Below, in pieces: positions 29,297 to 38,431 of a stretch of DNA of 64,000 bases. The translations under genes were made by a program, and so were the position numbers. The stretch is taken from the NCBI GenBank assembly GCA_025359785.1, contig JANYET010000019.1, positions 62,001-126,000 on the forward strand, given 5' to 3'. The notes beneath the pieces are model-generated. The model searched no databases. It saw nothing but the letters and a program-made list of their open reading frames with translations, and had not been told where the DNA came from. The DNA comes from Alphaproteobacteria bacterium (GTDB taxonomy: Bacteria; Pseudomonadota; Alphaproteobacteria; Caulobacterales; Caulobacteraceae). Every line of letters starts with the position of its first letter. Position 1 is the first letter of the stretch.

Positions 29297-29959
29297 CTAG
29301 TTCGCCAGCACCTTATCGATGACCGCCTTCGCGCCGGAGCCGTTCCAGTCGGCTTCGCCGGAGATGCGGCCGCGTTCGAGGCCGGTCTTGTCGAGGATCA
29401 GGGTGGTGGGCATGCCGTTGGCCTGGGGCTTCAGCGCCCAGGGGAGCTTGGCCTCGGGATCGTTGTAGAACGCCAGCGGCGCCTGGCCGGCAAGGAAGGC
29501 CTTGGCCTTGGCGAGCTCCGTGGGCTTGTCGATGCTGACCGCGACGATGGCCACCGGCTTGCCCGCGTAGGCGGCCGCCAGCTTGGCGAGCGTCGGCATC
29601 TCGGTCGTGCACGGGCCGCACCAGGTGGCCCAGACATTCAGCACCACGACCTTGCCCTTGAATGACGCGGGCGTGAGCTTTTTGCCGTCGCCATCGAAGA
29701 AGGCGTAGGCCGGCGGCGCGACACCGTCAGCGGGGTGCTCCAGCTTCTGGGAAACGTCGTGGGTGACGCTCGCCACGGGCACGGCGCCGGAGCTGCCGGC
29801 CGGGCCCTCGGCCACGGCCTTTTCCGGGCCTTGCGTCGCCGGCTTGGTGGCGGACTGTGCGATGATGTAGACAACGCCCGCGACGCCGATGGCGGCGGCG
29901 CCCCACAGCGCCCATGTCAGGATGCCGCTTCTGGGTTTGGCCGCGGACGGATCGTTCAT
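29297..29959 (-). CDS. TlpA-like membrane-anchored thioredoxin
   Basis: 220 residues. An N-terminal membrane anchor ([20 protein letters not shown], residues 13-32) is followed by a Pro/Ala linker and a thioredoxin domain with the redox motif [17 protein letters not shown] and the cis-proline segment [12 protein letters not shown]. It probably reduces disulfides in the periplasm, for example in cytochrome c maturation. The ATG (29959-29957) has AGGAG about 12 nt upstream, inside argH. The start codon directly abuts that of argH on the other strand, forming CATATG. Confidence 0.9.
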   Translation of the reverse strand: MNDPSAAKPRSGILTWALWGAAAIGVAGVVYIIAQSATKPATQGPEKAVAEGPAGSSGAVPVASVTHDVSQKLEHPADGVAPPAYAFFDGDGKKLTPASFKGKVVVLNVWATWCGPCTTEMPTLAKLAAAYAGKPVAIVAVSIDKPTELAKAKAFLAGQAPLAFYNDPEAKLPWALKPQANGMPTTLILDKTGLERGRISGEADWNGSGAKAVIDKVLAN

Positions 29960-31411
29960 ATGACTACGGACTCCTCTGACGCTGCGAAGACGCCGGTCAA
30001 GTCCGGCGCGGCGCCCCTTGGCCAGGCCCCTCTTGGGCAGGCGATGTGGGGTGGCCGTTTCTCGGACAAGCCGGCCGAGCTGATGCAGGCGATCAACGTC
30101 TCCATCGGCTTCGACCGCCGGCTGGCCGCGCAGGACCTGGCGGGGTCGCGCGCGCACGCCGCGATGTTGCAAAAGACCGGCGTCATTACAAGCGCCGACG
30201 CCGAGGCGATCCTGGGCGGACTGACGACCATCGGCGCGGAGATCGAGGCTGGGAGCTTCCCGTTCCGCGAGGAATACGAAGACATCCACATGAATGTGGA
30301 GGCGCGTCTGCGCGAGCTGATCGGGCCGGTGGCCGGGCGGCTGCACACCGCGCGCTCGCGCAACGACCAGATCGCGCTCGACTTCCGCCTGTGGGTACGC
30401 GACGCCTGCGACCGCACGCACGAGCAGATCCGCGCCCTCCAGAAGGCCCTGGTCGCCAAGGCCGAGCCCAACGCGGCGACCCTGATGCCGGGCTTCACCC
30501 ACCTGCAGCCGGCCCAGCCGGTGACCTTCGGCCATCACCTGATGGCCTATGTCGAGATGCTCGGCCGCGACGCCTCGCGGTTTGCCGACGCCCGGTCGCG
30601 GATGAACGAGAGCCCGCTGGGCGCCGCGGCGCTGGCCGGCTCGCCCTTCCCGATCGACCGTCATGCCACGGCCCAGGCGCTGGGTTTCGACAGGCCGAGC
30701 GCCAATTCTCTCGACAGCGTCGCCGACCGTGATTTCGCGCTGGAGGCCCTGGCCGCGGCGACCATCACCGCGCTGCACCTGTCGCGCCTGGCCGAGGAAA
30801 TCGTCATCTGGATGACGCCGCAGTTCGGCTTCATCACGCTCACAGACGCCTTCACCACCGGCTCGTCGATCATGCCGCAGAAGAAGAACCCGGACGCCGC
30901 GGAGCTGGTGCGCGCCAAGAGTGGGCGGATGCTGGGCAGCTTCACCCAGCTGGCCATGGTCATGAAGGCCCTGCCGCTGACCTATTCGAAGGACATGCAG
31001 GAAGACAAGGTGCCGGCCTTCGACGCGTTCGACGCCCTGGAACTGAGCTTGCGGGCCATGGCCGGCATGGTCGCGGACCTGCAGCCCAACGTCGAGACCA
31101 TGGCGACGGCCGCGGGCGCCGGCTTTTCCACCGCCACCGATCTCGCCGACTGGCTGGTCCGCGAGCTCGGCATGCCGTTCCGCGACGCCCACCATATTAC
31201 CGGGGCCGCGGTGAAGCGGGCTGAGCAGCTGGGCTGCGATCTGCCCGGGTTGCCGCTCGCCGATCTGCAGGCCCTGGCGCCTGCGATCACCGACGACGTT
31301 TTCAAGGTGCTGACGCCGCAAGCCTCGGTCGCCAGCCGTATGAGCTATGGCGGGACCGCGCCCGATCAGGTGCGCGCCCAGATCCAGCGTTGGAAGGAAA
31401 TCCTCGCATGA
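29960..31411 (+). CDS. argH: Argininosuccinate lyase
   Basis: 483 residues. Last step of arginine synthesis, giving arginine and fumarate. Motifs: [66 protein letters not shown] and the fumarase-superfamily signature [16 protein letters not shown]. The first 27 residues ([14 protein letters not shown]...) are a non-conserved extension; ATG 29960 is the first start in frame that does not run into the divergent gene, but has no good ribosome site, so a start nearer MWGGRF is possible. Overlaps the next gene by four bases. Confidence 0.95.
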   Translation: MTTDSSDAAKTPVKSGAAPLGQAPLGQAMWGGRFSDKPAELMQAINVSIGFDRRLAAQDLAGSRAHAAMLQKTGVITSADAEAILGGLTTIGAEIEAGSFPFREEYEDIHMNVEARLRELIGPVAGRLHTARSRNDQIALDFRLWVRDACDRTHEQIRALQKALVAKAEPNAATLMPGFTHLQPAQPVTFGHHLMAYVEMLGRDASRFADARSRMNESPLGAAALAGSPFPIDRHATAQALGFDRPSANSLDSVADRDFALEALAAATITALHLSRLAEEIVIWMTPQFGFITLTDAFTTGSSIMPQKKNPDAAELVRAKSGRMLGSFTQLAMVMKALPLTYSKDMQEDKVPAFDAFDALELSLRAMAGMVADLQPNVETMATAAGAGFSTATDLADWLVRELGMPFRDAHHITGAAVKRAEQLGCDLPGLPLADLQALAPAITDDVFKVLTPQASVASRMSYGGTAPDQVRAQIQRWKEILA

Positions 31412-31722
31412 GCCTCCGCAAAATCACCCTCGCGCTCGCCGCCCTGGCGCTCGCCGGCGCCCCGCTCGCCGCCTGCGGTAAGCTGGGCGAGCTGGAAAAG
31501 CCCGGCCCGCTGAACGGCGCCGGCCGGGCCACTGAGCGCCAGGCCGAAGAGCATCGCCGCCAGGCCCAGGACCCCAGCCGCCCGATGGACACCGTCGATA
31601 CGCGCGACCAGGCCATCGATCCGGCCCCGCCGCGCACCGCGCCCATCGAGGGCTCCGGCCAGAACCCGACCCGCACCGCACCGCAAGGCGCGCTGCCCGA
31701 CCCCTACGCCAATCCGCGATGA
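31408..31722 (+). CDS. Small lipoprotein, LptM-like
   Basis: 104 residues. A lipoprotein signal ([17 protein letters not shown], lipobox LAAC) is followed by [13 protein letters not shown], close to the C-G-x-x-G-x-L-x-x-P start of LptM/YifL lipoproteins that help LptD assembly. The remainder is proline- and charge-rich and probably disordered. The place between argH and lysA is typical in alphaproteobacteria. Overlaps both neighbours by ATGA. Confidence 0.75.
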   Translation: MSLRKITLALAALALAGAPLAACGKLGELEKPGPLNGAGRATERQAEEHRRQAQDPSRPMDTVDTRDQAIDPAPPRTAPIEGSGQNPTRTAPQGALPDPYANPR

Positions 31723-32990
31723 ACCACTTCGAGCTGAAGGGGGGCGAGCTCGCTTGCGAGGATGTGCCGCTGGCGAAGATCGCCGAGGCGGTCGGCACGC
31801 CGGTGTACGTCTATTCCTCGGCCACCCTGCAACGCCATGTAACAGTGTTACGCGACGCCTTGGTCGGAGCCGGACTCAAGGACCCGCTGATCGCCTTCGC
31901 CGTGAAGGCCAACCCCAACGTCGCGGTCCTGCGCACCCTGGCTCAGGCCGGCGCCGGCGCCGACGTGGTCTCGCAGGGCGAGATCCGCCGCGCACTCGCC
32001 GCCGGCATCGCACCCGAACGCATCGTCTTCTCAGGCGTCGGCAAGTCGGAGGCCGAGATCGCCTTCGCCCTGGAAACTGGCGTCGCCGAGATCAACCTGG
32101 AGTCCGAGCCGGAGCTTCACCTGGTCAACGCCGTCGCCCAGCGCCTCGGCAAGCGCGCGGTCGTCGCCATCCGCGTGAACCCCGACGTCGAGGCCGGTGG
32201 CCACGCCAAGATCTCTACCGGCAAGGCGGAGAACAAGTTCGGCGTCTCCATGATCGAGGCCGAGCGACTCTACGCCAACGCCGCCAACATGGCCGGTGTC
32301 CGCCCGGTCGGCGTCGCCTGCCACATCGGCAGCCAGATCACCGACCTCGCTCCCATGGAGGAGGCTTTCGCCAAGATGCGGGGCCTGGTCGAGCGCCTGC
32401 GGGCGGAGGGCCTGGGCGTCGAGCGCCTGGACCTCGGCGGTGGCCTGGGCGCGCCCTACTTCAATGCCCCGACCCCGCCGACGCCGGCCGACTACGCCGC
32501 GATGATCGCCCGCACCATGGCCGGTCTGACGGACATCCAGTTCGCCTTTGAACCCGGCCGGATGATCGCCGCCAACGCCGGCGTTCTGCTGGCCCAGGTG
32601 CAGCACGTCAACGCCAGGCCAGGGGGCCGCAAATTCCTGGTGCTGGATGCGGCCATGAACGACCTGCTCAGACCCGCCATGTACGACGCCTGGCACGACA
32701 TCCGGCCGGTGAAGCCGCGCGACGGCGAGCCGGTCACCTACGACGTGGTAGGCCCGATCTGCGAGACCGGTGACACCTTCACCCGCGACCGTGTCCTGCC
32801 GCCGATGGAAGCCGGCGATCTCGTGGCCTTCATGACCGCCGGAGCCTACGGGGCGGCCATGTCCAGCGAGTACAACTCCCGCCTGTTGGTCCCCGAGGTG
32901 CTGGTTAAGGGAGACCGGTTCGCCGTCGTGCGCCCGAGGCCCACCTATGACGACATGCTGGCCCGCGAGACGCCCGCGCCCTGGCTCTAG
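31719..32990 (+). CDS. lysA: Diaminopimelate decarboxylase
   Basis: 423 residues. A PLP enzyme of fold type III giving lysine. PLP lysine in LIAFAVKANPNVAVL, VACHIGSQITDLAPM, LDLGGGLGAPY, EPGRMIAANAGVLL, and the second-subunit motif GPICETGDTFTRDR with AYGAAMSSEYNSR. Translationally coupled to the lipoprotein gene. No terminator with a T-run follows. Confidence 0.96.
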   Translation: MNHFELKGGELACEDVPLAKIAEAVGTPVYVYSSATLQRHVTVLRDALVGAGLKDPLIAFAVKANPNVAVLRTLAQAGAGADVVSQGEIRRALAAGIAPERIVFSGVGKSEAEIAFALETGVAEINLESEPELHLVNAVAQRLGKRAVVAIRVNPDVEAGGHAKISTGKAENKFGVSMIEAERLYANAANMAGVRPVGVACHIGSQITDLAPMEEAFAKMRGLVERLRAEGLGVERLDLGGGLGAPYFNAPTPPTPADYAAMIARTMAGLTDIQFAFEPGRMIAANAGVLLAQVQHVNARPGGRKFLVLDAAMNDLLRPAMYDAWHDIRPVKPRDGEPVTYDVVGPICETGDTFTRDRVLPPMEAGDLVAFMTAGAYGAAMSSEYNSRLLVPEVLVKGDRFAVVRPRPTYDDMLARETPAPWL

Positions 32991-33000
32991 GCGCGTCGGG

Positions 33001-33411
33001 CTATTTCATGTCGCCGCAGCTCTGCATATAGACCGGCCCGTGCTCGGCGCGGGTCCAGCCCTTGGTGGTCTTGGTGAACTCCGCGGCACGGGTTCCGGAC
33101 TGGGACTGTTTGAAGTTCGGGTCGAAGCCGTCGAACGTCATCATGGCCACCACATGGGCGGTGACGCCCTTGGCCTGGTCGGCGGCGGTGACCTCCCGCT
33201 CCGATTTGCAGGCCACCTCGAATTTCGCGCACTTCTGCTCGTCGACCGTGCTCTTGCACAGCTTGTCGTTGGCCAGGATGTCCTTGCGCCACTGCAGTTC
33301 CGCGGCGTCTAGGCCGGCGAACTTGGCCTGGCTCGGATCGCCGGTCGGCGTCGCCGCTGGGCTGCAGGCGCCAAGGATCAGGAGGGCTGCCAGGGCGGCC
33401 GCGGGTCTCAT
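33001..33411 (-). CDS. Small lipoprotein of unknown function
   Basis: 136 residues. The N-terminus MRPAAALAALLILGACSPAA has a lipobox LGAC. The mature protein has four further cysteines (DKLCKSTVDEQKCAKFEVAC and QSCGDMK), which may form disulfides in the periplasm. No family recognised. Lies 70 bp downstream of hpt on the same strand, so it may be in the DUF3426-hpt transcript. Confidence 0.75.
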   Translation of the reverse strand: MRPAAALAALLILGACSPAATPTGDPSQAKFAGLDAAELQWRKDILANDKLCKSTVDEQKCAKFEVACKSEREVTAADQAKGVTAHVVAMMTFDGFDPNFKQSQSGTRAAEFTKTTKGWTRAEHGPVYMQSCGDMK

Positions 33412-33481
33412 CAAAATCGTGCTCCCATGGGGATGATAAGCATGGGCTAGCGCCCGGATGCGACGGCGATGTGGCGAAATC

Positions 33482-34024
33482 CTAGTCCAACGCACCGATG
33501 TAGGGGAGCCCGCGATAGGCGCCGGCGGCGTCCATGCCGTAACCGACCAGAAAACGGGCAGGCGCTTCCCAGGCGACGAAGTCGGGCTCGATGGCCCGGG
33601 GCGTCGGCCACGGCTTGCGGGCGAAGACCGAGGTCAGCACCTTTCCAGCGCCCGCGTCGCGCACCAGCCGCGCGGCCTCCGAAAGCGACAGGCCGGTGTC
33701 GAAGACATCGTCCACCACCAGGGCGGTGCGCCCAGCGAGCGGCCGTTGCAGGTCGGCGCGCACCTCACAGCGCCCCAGGCTCGCCCGCGCGTCGCCGTAG
33801 GACGCGAGCCACAGCGCGTCGAAGCCCACGTGCTTGCCGAGCCGCGACAGCGCCCGCGTCAGGTCGGCCGCGAACCAAAGGCCCCCGGTCAGCAGGCAGA
33901 CCGCCACCGTCTGATCATCAACGTGCGGCGCGATGGCGAGCGCGAGCGCGTCGACGCGGCTGATCACCTCCGTTTCCGAGAGCAATATGGCGGGCGGCGT
34001 GTTGGCGGTGCGGGCGGTAGTCAT
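33482..34024 (-). CDS. hpt: Hypoxanthine/purine phosphoribosyltransferase
   Basis: 180 residues. Type I PRTase with the PRPP loop ALVVDDVFDTGLSLSEA and VAVCLLTGGLWFAADL near the N-terminus; the C-terminal FLVGYGMDAAGAYRGLPYIG is typical of hypoxanthine-guanine PRTases. Salvages free purine bases, the opposite fate from the purine-degrading island 12 kb away. ATG at 34024 overlaps the DUF3426 stop by four bases. Confidence 0.9.
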   Translation of the reverse strand: MTTARTANTPPAILLSETEVISRVDALALAIAPHVDDQTVAVCLLTGGLWFAADLTRALSRLGKHVGFDALWLASYGDARASLGRCEVRADLQRPLAGRTALVVDDVFDTGLSLSEAARLVRDAGAGKVLTSVFARKPWPTPRAIEPDFVAWEAPARFLVGYGMDAAGAYRGLPYIGALD

Positions 34025-34833
34025 TTCGGGGCCGGCGGCAGGGCGTCGGGACTACCGGGCGGCAGCGGCTTGGCGTCCACCGGCTGCGGCGGCGCGGCGG
34101 CGGCCGGCGCCGAGACCCGGGCCTTTACCGGCTTGCCGGCGCTCTGACCGGCCGTCTCGAACGCCACGTCCAGGTCGCGCAGGTTGGCCGGAGGATCGAC
34201 CAGGGTGATCGCGAAATAGCGCAGCGAATGACCGGGCGCGGTCCCGTCGATCGGCTTGGCGATTTTGGTGGCGACAGGCTTGCCCAGCCGGTCCAGCAGG
34301 GTCACGCGCACCGCGGGCACGCTGGCGGCGGCGTCGCCCAGGTTGCGGATCTGCCCGGTCACCGACAGCACGGGCCGCCCGCCCTGGAAGCCCGGATCGG
34401 CATGCACCTTCTCGATCGCCAGGGCCGAAACCTGCAGGCCCAGGCCGGCATAGGCCGCCTGACTGCCTGGCAGCAGCTGGACGATCGGAGCCCGGAAGAT
34501 GATCACGCCGGCGATCAGCAGGGCCGCGGCGGCGGCGCTCGCGGCCCAAACGATAACCTTGCCGTTGGCCCCGCGGCGCGGCGTCGCCGGGCGCTTTGAC
34601 TTGACCGCCGCCGGCTCCGGCCCATCGATCACCAACTCGTCGACCGCCGCCGGCGGCGGCGCGGACGGACCAGGGGCCGGCTTCGGGGCTGGCGTCGGCG
34701 TTTCCGCGACCTTTTCGGGCAGCGCCGTCCATCGCGCCCCGCAGTGGGAGCACTTGACCGTCCGGCCAGCCGCCGCGATCCGTGAATCGTCCACGAAATA
34801 GCTGGTGGCGCACTCTGGACAGGTCAGTATCAT
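34021..34833 (-). CDS. MJ0042-type zinc-ribbon / DUF3426 membrane protein
   Basis: 270 residues. N-terminal zinc finger MILTCPECATSYFVDDSRI with a second CxxC in VKCSHCGARW, a proline-rich linker, one transmembrane helix (VIVWAASAAAAALLIAGVII, near residue 100) and a periplasmic DUF3426 domain (SVTGQIRNLGDAAASVPAV, RYFAITLVDPPANLRDLDV). Function unknown; conserved next to ftsEX in Caulobacterales. Its ATG overlaps the divergent ftsE ATG by two bases (CATG at 34831-34834). Confidence 0.88.
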   Translation of the reverse strand: MILTCPECATSYFVDDSRIAAAGRTVKCSHCGARWTALPEKVAETPTPAPKPAPGPSAPPPAAVDELVIDGPEPAAVKSKRPATPRRGANGKVIVWAASAAAAALLIAGVIIFRAPIVQLLPGSQAAYAGLGLQVSALAIEKVHADPGFQGGRPVLSVTGQIRNLGDAAASVPAVRVTLLDRLGKPVATKIAKPIDGTAPGHSLRYFAITLVDPPANLRDLDVAFETAGQSAGKPVKARVSAPAAAAPPQPVDAKPLPPGSPDALPPAPK

Positions 34834-35626
34834 GACAGCCGAATCGGACGCTCCAACAGCCTCCCAACCGAGGTCGCCGATTTCGGCCTTCATGTCCAGA
34901 AACCCAAGCGCCGCAGCGGCGCCCCGAGCACCCGAAGACGTCGTCCGGTTCGACGGCGTTTCCATGCGCTATGGCCGGGGGCCCGACATCCTGACCAACC
35001 TCAACCTCAGCCTCGCGCCGGGGTCGTTCCACTTCGTCACGGGCCCGTCCGGCGCCGGCAAGACCTCTCTGCTCAAGCTGATCTATCTCGCCGCCAAGCC
35101 GTCCAAGGGTCACGTTCACCTGTTCGGCAGGGACATGGCCCAGGCGCCGGCCAGCGCGCGGCCGAAACTGCGCCGTCGAATCGGGGTGGTCTTCCAGGAT
35201 CTAGTACTGCTCGAGCACCTCTCGGCTTTCGACAACACCGCCCTTCCCCTGCGCATCGCCGGCCGCAAGCCCGCCGACTACCGCACCGACGTGGCCGAGC
35301 TGCTCAGCTGGGTGGGCCTGGGCCAGCGGATGAACGCCATGCCACCGACGCTGGCAGGCGGCGAGCGACAGCGCCTCGCGATCGCTCGCGCCGTGGTCAA
35401 CCGTCCGGAGATTCTGCTGGCTGACGAGCCCACCGGCAATGTCGACCACGAGATGGCGCTGCGCATTTTCCGCCTCTTCGTGGAGCTGAACCGCCTGGGG
35501 ACCACCGTGCTGATCGCCACCCACGATCAGGACCTGATCGCCCGCTCCGGCCGCCCGGTGCTGCACCTTGAGAACGGACGCATCACCGCCCGGCCCGCGC
35601 CCGCCCTGCAGGGCAACCTGCTATGA
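34832..35626 (+). CDS. ftsE: Cell-division ATP-binding protein FtsE
   Basis: 264 residues. ABC ATPase that with FtsX transmits signals from the divisome to periplasmic peptidoglycan hydrolases. Walker A TGPSGAGKTSLLKL, Q-loop GVVFQDLVLLEHLS, signature PPTLAGGERQRLAIARAVV, Walker B ILLADEPTGNVD and switch His ATHDQDL. About 38 residues precede the usual start (VVRFDGVSMRYG), so the real start may be ATG 34892; GGACAGG supports 34832. Confidence 0.94.
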   Translation: MTAESDAPTASQPRSPISAFMSRNPSAAAAPRAPEDVVRFDGVSMRYGRGPDILTNLNLSLAPGSFHFVTGPSGAGKTSLLKLIYLAAKPSKGHVHLFGRDMAQAPASARPKLRRRIGVVFQDLVLLEHLSAFDNTALPLRIAGRKPADYRTDVAELLSWVGLGQRMNAMPPTLAGGERQRLAIARAVVNRPEILLADEPTGNVDHEMALRIFRLFVELNRLGTTVLIATHDQDLIARSGRPVLHLENGRITARPAPALQGNLL

Positions 35627-36516
35627 GCGAGCCCTTCGACGCCACGCGCTGGCAGCCCGCACCCCTGCTGCCGGAGAAAGACGCCCGTGACGGCGCGCTG
35701 ATCTTCGTGGTCGCGGTGCTCTGCTTCATGGCCTGCCTCACCGCCATGGGGGTGATCGCCGCCAACCGCGCCGCGCACGCCTGGACCGGACAGCTGATCG
35801 GCGAGGCCACGGTGATCGTCCGCCCGCGCGGCGGCGAGACCCCCGACGCCGCCGCCGCCCGCGCCGCCGAGGCGCTCTCCGCCACTCCCGGCGTCACGGA
35901 GGCCCGAGCGCTGGAGCCCGCCAAGGCCTACGACTTGATCCGCCCCTGGCTGGGCGACGTCAGCGACATCGAGGACTTGCCGGTGCCGCGCCTGGTGGCC
36001 GTCACCCTCGACGCCAAGGCGCCGGCCGACGCGCCGAAACTCCGCGCCGCGCTTATCGCCCAGAACGTCGACGCCACGGTCGATGACCACTCGCTGTGGA
36101 TCAAGGATATCCGCCGCGCCGGTCGGCTGGTGGGCGGTGTGGGCGCCGGCGTCTTCCTGTTGATCGCCGCCGCGGCCGCCGCCGTGGTGGCGTTCGCCAC
36201 TCGTGCTGGCCTGGCCGCTCGGCGCGACGTAGTCGAGGTGCTGCACCTGGCCGGCGCCGAGGACGGCTTCATCGCAAGGCTCTTCCAGGTCCGCTTCGCA
36301 CGCGTCGCCGGCCAGGCCGGGCTGATCGGGGCGATCATGGCCGCGGCCCTGGGCGCGGGCCTGCGGGTCGCCGGCGGCGGAGGGGGCCTGACGCCCGCGC
36401 TGCCGCTTGCCTGGAGTGACCTCCTGGCGGTGGTCCCCTGCCCGCTGCTGGCCGCCCTGGTGGCCGCCGGCGCCGCGCAGTTCACCGCCATGAAGTTGAT
36501 CCGGGACATGCAATGA
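35623..36516 (+). CDS. ftsX: Cell-division protein FtsX
   Basis: 297 residues with four membrane helices: one near residues 26-46 (ALIFVVAVLCFMACLTAMGV) and three after residue 170, with a periplasmic domain between (GEATVIVRPRGGETPDAAAA, PVPRLVAVTLDAKA). The topology and the HLAGAEDGFIARLFQVRFAR segment fit FtsX. Overlaps the ftsE stop by ATGA. Confidence 0.92.
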   Translation: MSEPFDATRWQPAPLLPEKDARDGALIFVVAVLCFMACLTAMGVIAANRAAHAWTGQLIGEATVIVRPRGGETPDAAAARAAEALSATPGVTEARALEPAKAYDLIRPWLGDVSDIEDLPVPRLVAVTLDAKAPADAPKLRAALIAQNVDATVDDHSLWIKDIRRAGRLVGGVGAGVFLLIAAAAAAVVAFATRAGLAARRDVVEVLHLAGAEDGFIARLFQVRFARVAGQAGLIGAIMAAALGAGLRVAGGGGGLTPALPLAWSDLLAVVPCPLLAALVAAGAAQFTAMKLIRDMQ

Positions 36517-36526
36517 AGTCCCCCCC

Positions 36527-37153
36527 ATGAAGTCGGCAGCGGCCTTTCTGGTCCTGGTCCTGATCTGGACGTCGGGTCTCTTCGCCTTCGCCGCCCGGGT
36601 GCAGCAGTCGACGCCGCAGCCGCACCCCGCGCCCGCCGACGGGATCGTCGCGCTGACCGGCCTGAACTCCAACGAACGCATCGCCGCGGCGGTCCAGCTT
36701 CTGACCGAGCGCCGCGGCCAACGCGTGCTGATCTCGGGCGTGAACCGCGGTGTGAGCCGAGAGCAGCTGCGCACTTCGTCCAAGACGGCCCGCCGGGTCT
36801 ATGACTGCTGCGTCGATCTGGGGTTCACCGCGACGGACACCATCGGAAACGCCCGCGAGACCGCTGAGTGGGCGGCAGCCCGCCGCTACGGGAGCCTGAT
36901 CGTGGTCACCAGCGACTACCACATGCCCCGCGCCATGCTGGAGCTGCGCGCCGTCCTGCGCCCGCCGGCGGTTACCCTGCAGACCTACGCCGTCCCCACC
37001 GCGGCGCTGAAGCCGCGCCATTGGTGGCGCTCGCCGGGCGCGACGCGCTTGATGGTGGTGGAGTATTCCAAGTATCTGGCGATCCTTGGCCGCGAGGCGG
37101 TGCTGGGCCTTGGGCCCCGCACCACTCCGGCGCAGCAAAAGGCCTCGACGTGA
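36527..37153 (+). CDS. YdcF/ElyC family (DUF218) protein
   Basis: 208 residues with an N-terminal signal anchor (FLVLVLIWTSGLFAFAA). DUF218 features: [49 protein letters not shown] and VVTSDYHMPRAMLELR. ElyC/SanA-type proteins act in envelope integrity under stress. Placed 10 bp after ftsX and overlapping plsC, so likely in one envelope operon. Confidence 0.88.
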   Translation: MKSAAAFLVLVLIWTSGLFAFAARVQQSTPQPHPAPADGIVALTGLNSNERIAAAVQLLTERRGQRVLISGVNRGVSREQLRTSSKTARRVYDCCVDLGFTATDTIGNARETAEWAAARRYGSLIVVTSDYHMPRAMLELRAVLRPPAVTLQTYAVPTAALKPRHWWRSPGATRLMVVEYSKYLAILGREAVLGLGPRTTPAQQKAST

Positions 37154-37857
37154 CCGTCGTCCGTTCCGTCCTCTTCTCGTTCTTCGTCTACATCTGGTTC
37201 GTGCTGGTCGCCGTCGGCTGCACGCCCCTGCTGCTGTTCCCGGACAAGGTGATCCTCGGCATGTTCCGCGTCTGGGGGACGGGAAACCACATCCTCCTGC
37301 GCATCTTCTGCAACATCCGGGTCGAGGTGCGCGGCCGTCAGTACATCCCGACCGGCGCCGCCCTGGTTGCACCCAAGCATCAGTCGATGCTCGACGTCTT
37401 CGCCCAGTTCACCTGGCTGCCCGCCTCCTCCTTTGTGACCAAGAAGGAGCTGATGTGGATTCCGTTCTTCAGCTGGTACGCCAAGCGCGTCCGCATGATC
37501 GAGGTCGACCGCCAGGCCCAGGCCACGGCCCTGCGCAAGTTGGTCAAAGACGCCACCGAACGCTTCGCCGAGGGCCGCCAGGTGGTGATTTTCCCGGAGG
37601 GCACGCGTGGCAAACCGGGTGTCGTCGGGGACTACAAGCCCGGCATCGCCGCTCTCTACCGCGAGCTCGGCGTCTCGGTTTATCCGGTCGCCACCAACTC
37701 CGGCGTCCACGTCTCGCCCAACGGATTCTTCCGCAAATCCGGCCTGATCGTCTTCGAATACCTCGAGCCGATCCCACCCGGCCTGAAGCGCGCCGAATTC
37801 ATGCGTATCCTCGAAGAGCGCATCGAGACCGCGTCGATGGCGCTGCTGCCGCTGTGA
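37150..37857 (+). CDS. plsC: 1-Acyl-sn-glycerol-3-phosphate acyltransferase
   Basis: 235 residues. Makes phosphatidic acid at the inner membrane. Acyltransferase motif H-x4-D in LVAPKHQSMLDVFAQF, FPEGTR in VVIFPEGTRGKPG, and two N-terminal hydrophobic helices. GTG start at 37150 overlaps the preceding stop. A longer upstream open frame is a shadow of the ElyC gene. Confidence 0.94.
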   Translation: MTVVRSVLFSFFVYIWFVLVAVGCTPLLLFPDKVILGMFRVWGTGNHILLRIFCNIRVEVRGRQYIPTGAALVAPKHQSMLDVFAQFTWLPASSFVTKKELMWIPFFSWYAKRVRMIEVDRQAQATALRKLVKDATERFAEGRQVVIFPEGTRGKPGVVGDYKPGIAALYRELGVSVYPVATNSGVHVSPNGFFRKSGLIVFEYLEPIPPGLKRAEFMRILEERIETASMALLPL

Positions 37858-37873
37858 CGCTCCGCCCTCCCCA

Positions 37874-38407
37874 CTAGGGGAAGGCAGATCCCTCCACCAA
37901 GCCCAGCAACGTCTCCATCGACCGGTCGCGGATATTCTCCTGACGCAGGTGGTCGACCAGGTCGCGCAGGTAGTCCTCGTTGCGCCCCGACAGGCCCGCC
38001 GCGCCGGAAATCAACGCCGCCTGCCGCTCCAGACTGAGCGCACCGGCCCACTGCAGGTGGGCCACGTCGGAGAGGAACACCAGGCCCTCCACGCGGCGCC
38101 CATCGGCCAGCCGCACCGGCCGGCGCGCCTCGACATAGGTCTCGGTCGGCTGCTCGCGCTCCAGCAGATAGGCGTAAGTCTGCGGCCAGTCGGCCTCGGC
38201 GATCCGGTAGGCGATGCCCCGCGTCGCGCCGCCGGGGGCCAGGCCCAGCACCAGCCCTGGCCGCTCATAGGTTCCGCGGTGGTGCACCGAATAGATGCAG
38301 AAGGCGCGCCGACGTCCCCACAGGGTCGCGGCCACGCGTTCGGCGAAAGCAAAGCCCGGCCGCCACATCAGGCTCCCGTAGCCGAAGACCCAATGCTCGT
38401 GCGCCAT
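37874..38407 (-). CDS. Gamma-glutamylcyclotransferase, ChaC-like
   Basis: 177 residues. Signature WVFGYGSLMWRPGFAF at the N-terminus, FCIYSVHHRGTYERPGLVLG and GGATRGIAYRIAEADW; the catalytic glutamate region is near YVEARRPVRLADG. ChaC-type enzymes cut glutathione to oxoproline and Cys-Gly. It faces plsC tail to tail, with a short CCCC/GGGG stem in the 16-bp gap. Confidence 0.9.
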   Translation of the reverse strand: MAHEHWVFGYGSLMWRPGFAFAERVAATLWGRRRAFCIYSVHHRGTYERPGLVLGLAPGGATRGIAYRIAEADWPQTYAYLLEREQPTETYVEARRPVRLADGRRVEGLVFLSDVAHLQWAGALSLERQAALISGAAGLSGRNEDYLRDLVDHLRQENIRDRSMETLLGLVEGSAFP

Positions 38408-38431
38408 CCCGCCTCGCTGTAAGGAAGGCGG

